Assembly (NCBI GenBank): GCA_030635465.1
Contig: DAOVYU010000033.1
Coordinates: 1-7,759 of the forward strand
Direction of reading: 5' to 3'
DNA from: Bacteroidales bacterium
GTDB lineage: Bacteria > Bacteroidota > Bacteroidia > Bacteroidales > JAADJA01
DNA length: 7,759 nt
Made by a program: the position numbers and the translations under genes
Part shown: one piece after another, positions 6,973-7,759 of the stretch
How the letters are laid out: the number at the start of each line of letters is the position of its first letter
How positions within the stretch are numbered: position 1 is the stretch's first letter
The notes under the pieces: generated by a model
Databases searched by the model: none
The model's input: the letters and a program-made list of their open reading frames with translations, nothing else
What the model was told of the DNA's origin: nothing

Positions 6973-7039
6973 CAGTCTGAGGCCCTCTTCCGAAGCCCCA
7001 AAGGGATCCCTTCGGGAGAATGACTTTGGCAGAAGACTG
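6973..7039. repeat. GC-rich imperfect palindrome containing hairpin motif copy 2
   Basis: A stem of nine pairs (one G-T wobble) joins 6986-6994 with 7011-7019 around a 16-nt loop; the loop's 3' portion, with flanking bases, forms the perfect palindrome AAGGGATCCCTT (7001-7012). Outside this, CAGTCT (6973-6978) is matched by AGACTG (7034-7039) and GCC (6982-6984) by GGC (7028-7030), giving an overall symmetric element of about 67 bp. Positions 6989-7018 repeat copy 1 with about 9 extra bases. The local GC content is far above that of the flanking genes. It lies between convergent genes and has no coding potential. Function is unknown; attenuation, RNA 3'-end protection or a mobile repeat are all possible. 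Confidence 0.65.
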
Positions 7040-7089
7040 GAGGGTAGGAACTTGAATTCATTTTACACATTAAATTTATAAAGGAAGGA

Positions 7090-7759
7090 TCAATACATAA
7101 TCAATAACTTCTCTTGACAAATAATCTCTCCATCATATTTACCTTGAATGATATACATACCCTGACTTAATTCAACTAATAGAATTTCCTTGTATTGTAC
7201 CTGCTGTTGTAATCGAAAACGTTTAATTATTTTTCCATCGATCCCAAATATATTAAAATCAACTCCATTAATATTTTTTATTAGCATCTCAACCTTAACA
7301 TAATCATTGGACGGATTGGGATATATTTTTACTTTTGGTTTTGGAGTTGAATATACCTCAGGATTAATATAATTTGCAGGTAAATCGGTTTCCCAAATTC
7401 CTCTTCCATCCAACCCGGTTGCAAGTTTCCTGCTTTTATAATTTATTTTTAAATCAACAGGTTTAACGTTTGGTAATCCAGATTTGTAGAGCATCCAGTT
7501 GCTAGTTGTATCTTCCCGGTAAAAAATTCCATAAAATGTCCCTGCAAATAATCCTCCGGATGTTCCTTTTAAATGTGCAATGGAATATACCCCTGAATTG
7601 TATAACTGTAAGTTGCCTGTTATATTTGACCAGTTAACACCATCATATTCCATTATTTTTATTCCTTCTGTACTACTAAAAGATGCCCAGATAAAATCCG
7701 GATTTTTATCATTTACTGATATATCGCTAAGCCAGGCATAGGGCATATTCTCAGGTGTA
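7090..7759 (-). CDS. T9SS cargo protein with beta-propeller-like repeats (5'-truncated at window edge)
   Basis: Only the C-terminal part is in the window: the frame stays open through 7758 (Thr-Pro-Glu-Asn before the first visible Met at 7744-7746), so that Met is probably internal. Counting from it, residues 1-123 resemble the last repeats of a BNR/VPS10-like beta-propeller, the fold seen in sialidase-like and GH74-like surface proteins: NPDFIWASF (15-23), W39, GGLFAGTFYGIFYRE (64-78), SGLPNVKPVDLKI (89-101) and the closing KLATGLDGRGIWETDLP (107-123). Residues about 138-218 are a type A T9SS sorting domain: VKIYPNPSNDYVKVEM (139-154), the central FGIDGKII (167-174), and GMYIIQG (196-202) before a short basic end. 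The product is therefore secreted through the outer membrane and probably surface-attached. The enzymatic or adhesive role depends on the missing N-terminal part. It converges with the lipoprotein gene. Confidence 0.85.
   Translation of the reverse strand, partial: TPENMPYAWLSDISVNDKNPDFIWASFSSTEGIKIMEYDGVNWSNITGNLQLYNSGVYSIAHLKGTSGGLFAGTFYGIFYREDTTSNWMLYKSGLPNVKPVDLKINYKSRKLATGLDGRGIWETDLPANYINPEVYSTPKPKVKIYPNPSNDYVKVEMLIKNINGVDFNIFGIDGKIIKRFRLQQQVQYKEILLVELSQGMYIIQGKYDGEIICQEKLLIMY

Noticed and set aside
6896..7089. Small RNA gene or CRISPR-like array in the GC-rich gap
   Set aside because: There are only two diverged motif copies with no regular spacers and no promoter consensus; a repeat or hairpin region is all that can be supported.

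Overview
The window looks like chromosomal DNA from a member of the Bacteroidota, probably an anaerobic or facultative lineage. It is AT-rich. Two secreted proteins end in type IX secretion (T9SS) type A sorting domains. One gene has a promoter of the TTG-N18-TAnnTTTG type used in this phylum. Shine-Dalgarno sequences are weak or absent. The topoisomerase IV A subunit has Bacteroidota-like features, and a flavodiiron protein points to anaerobic physiology. Genus and species cannot be read from this stretch.

Layout. The left end (34-1774, minus strand) holds two exported proteins in transcription order: a metal-dependent endonuclease/exonuclease/phosphatase (EEP) family protein with a T9SS tail, then, 16 nt downstream, a small secreted cupin. 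A 121-bp divergent intergenic region (1775-1895) carries a good promoter for the EEP gene and a -7-type hexamer match on the other strand for parC. The centre (1896-5858, plus strand) holds parC (topoisomerase IV subunit A), then, 27 nt later, an A-type flavoprotein (flavodiiron O2/NO reductase). Next comes a 209-bp gap that is largely a long imperfect palindrome bracketed by a direct repeat. It leads into a gene for an unrecognised lipoprotein (6068-6895, plus). The 194-bp gap beyond it, between convergent genes, is GC-rich and holds two related hairpin motifs. The right end (7090-7759, minus) is the 3' part of a beta-propeller-like T9SS cargo protein that runs off the window.

How the genes work together. 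Most of this is ordinary chromosome: a housekeeping topoisomerase, an oxygen/NO detoxification enzyme and surface or secreted proteins. I see no defence system, CRISPR array, transposase, integrase, phage gene, tRNA or rRNA. The less ordinary items are the two intergenic repeat families on either side of the orphan lipoprotein gene, a sliding-clamp-like pentapeptide at the extreme C-terminus of ParC, the Ser-to-Ala state of its quinolone-contact position, and an odd C-terminal end on the EEP protein that may reflect a frameshift.
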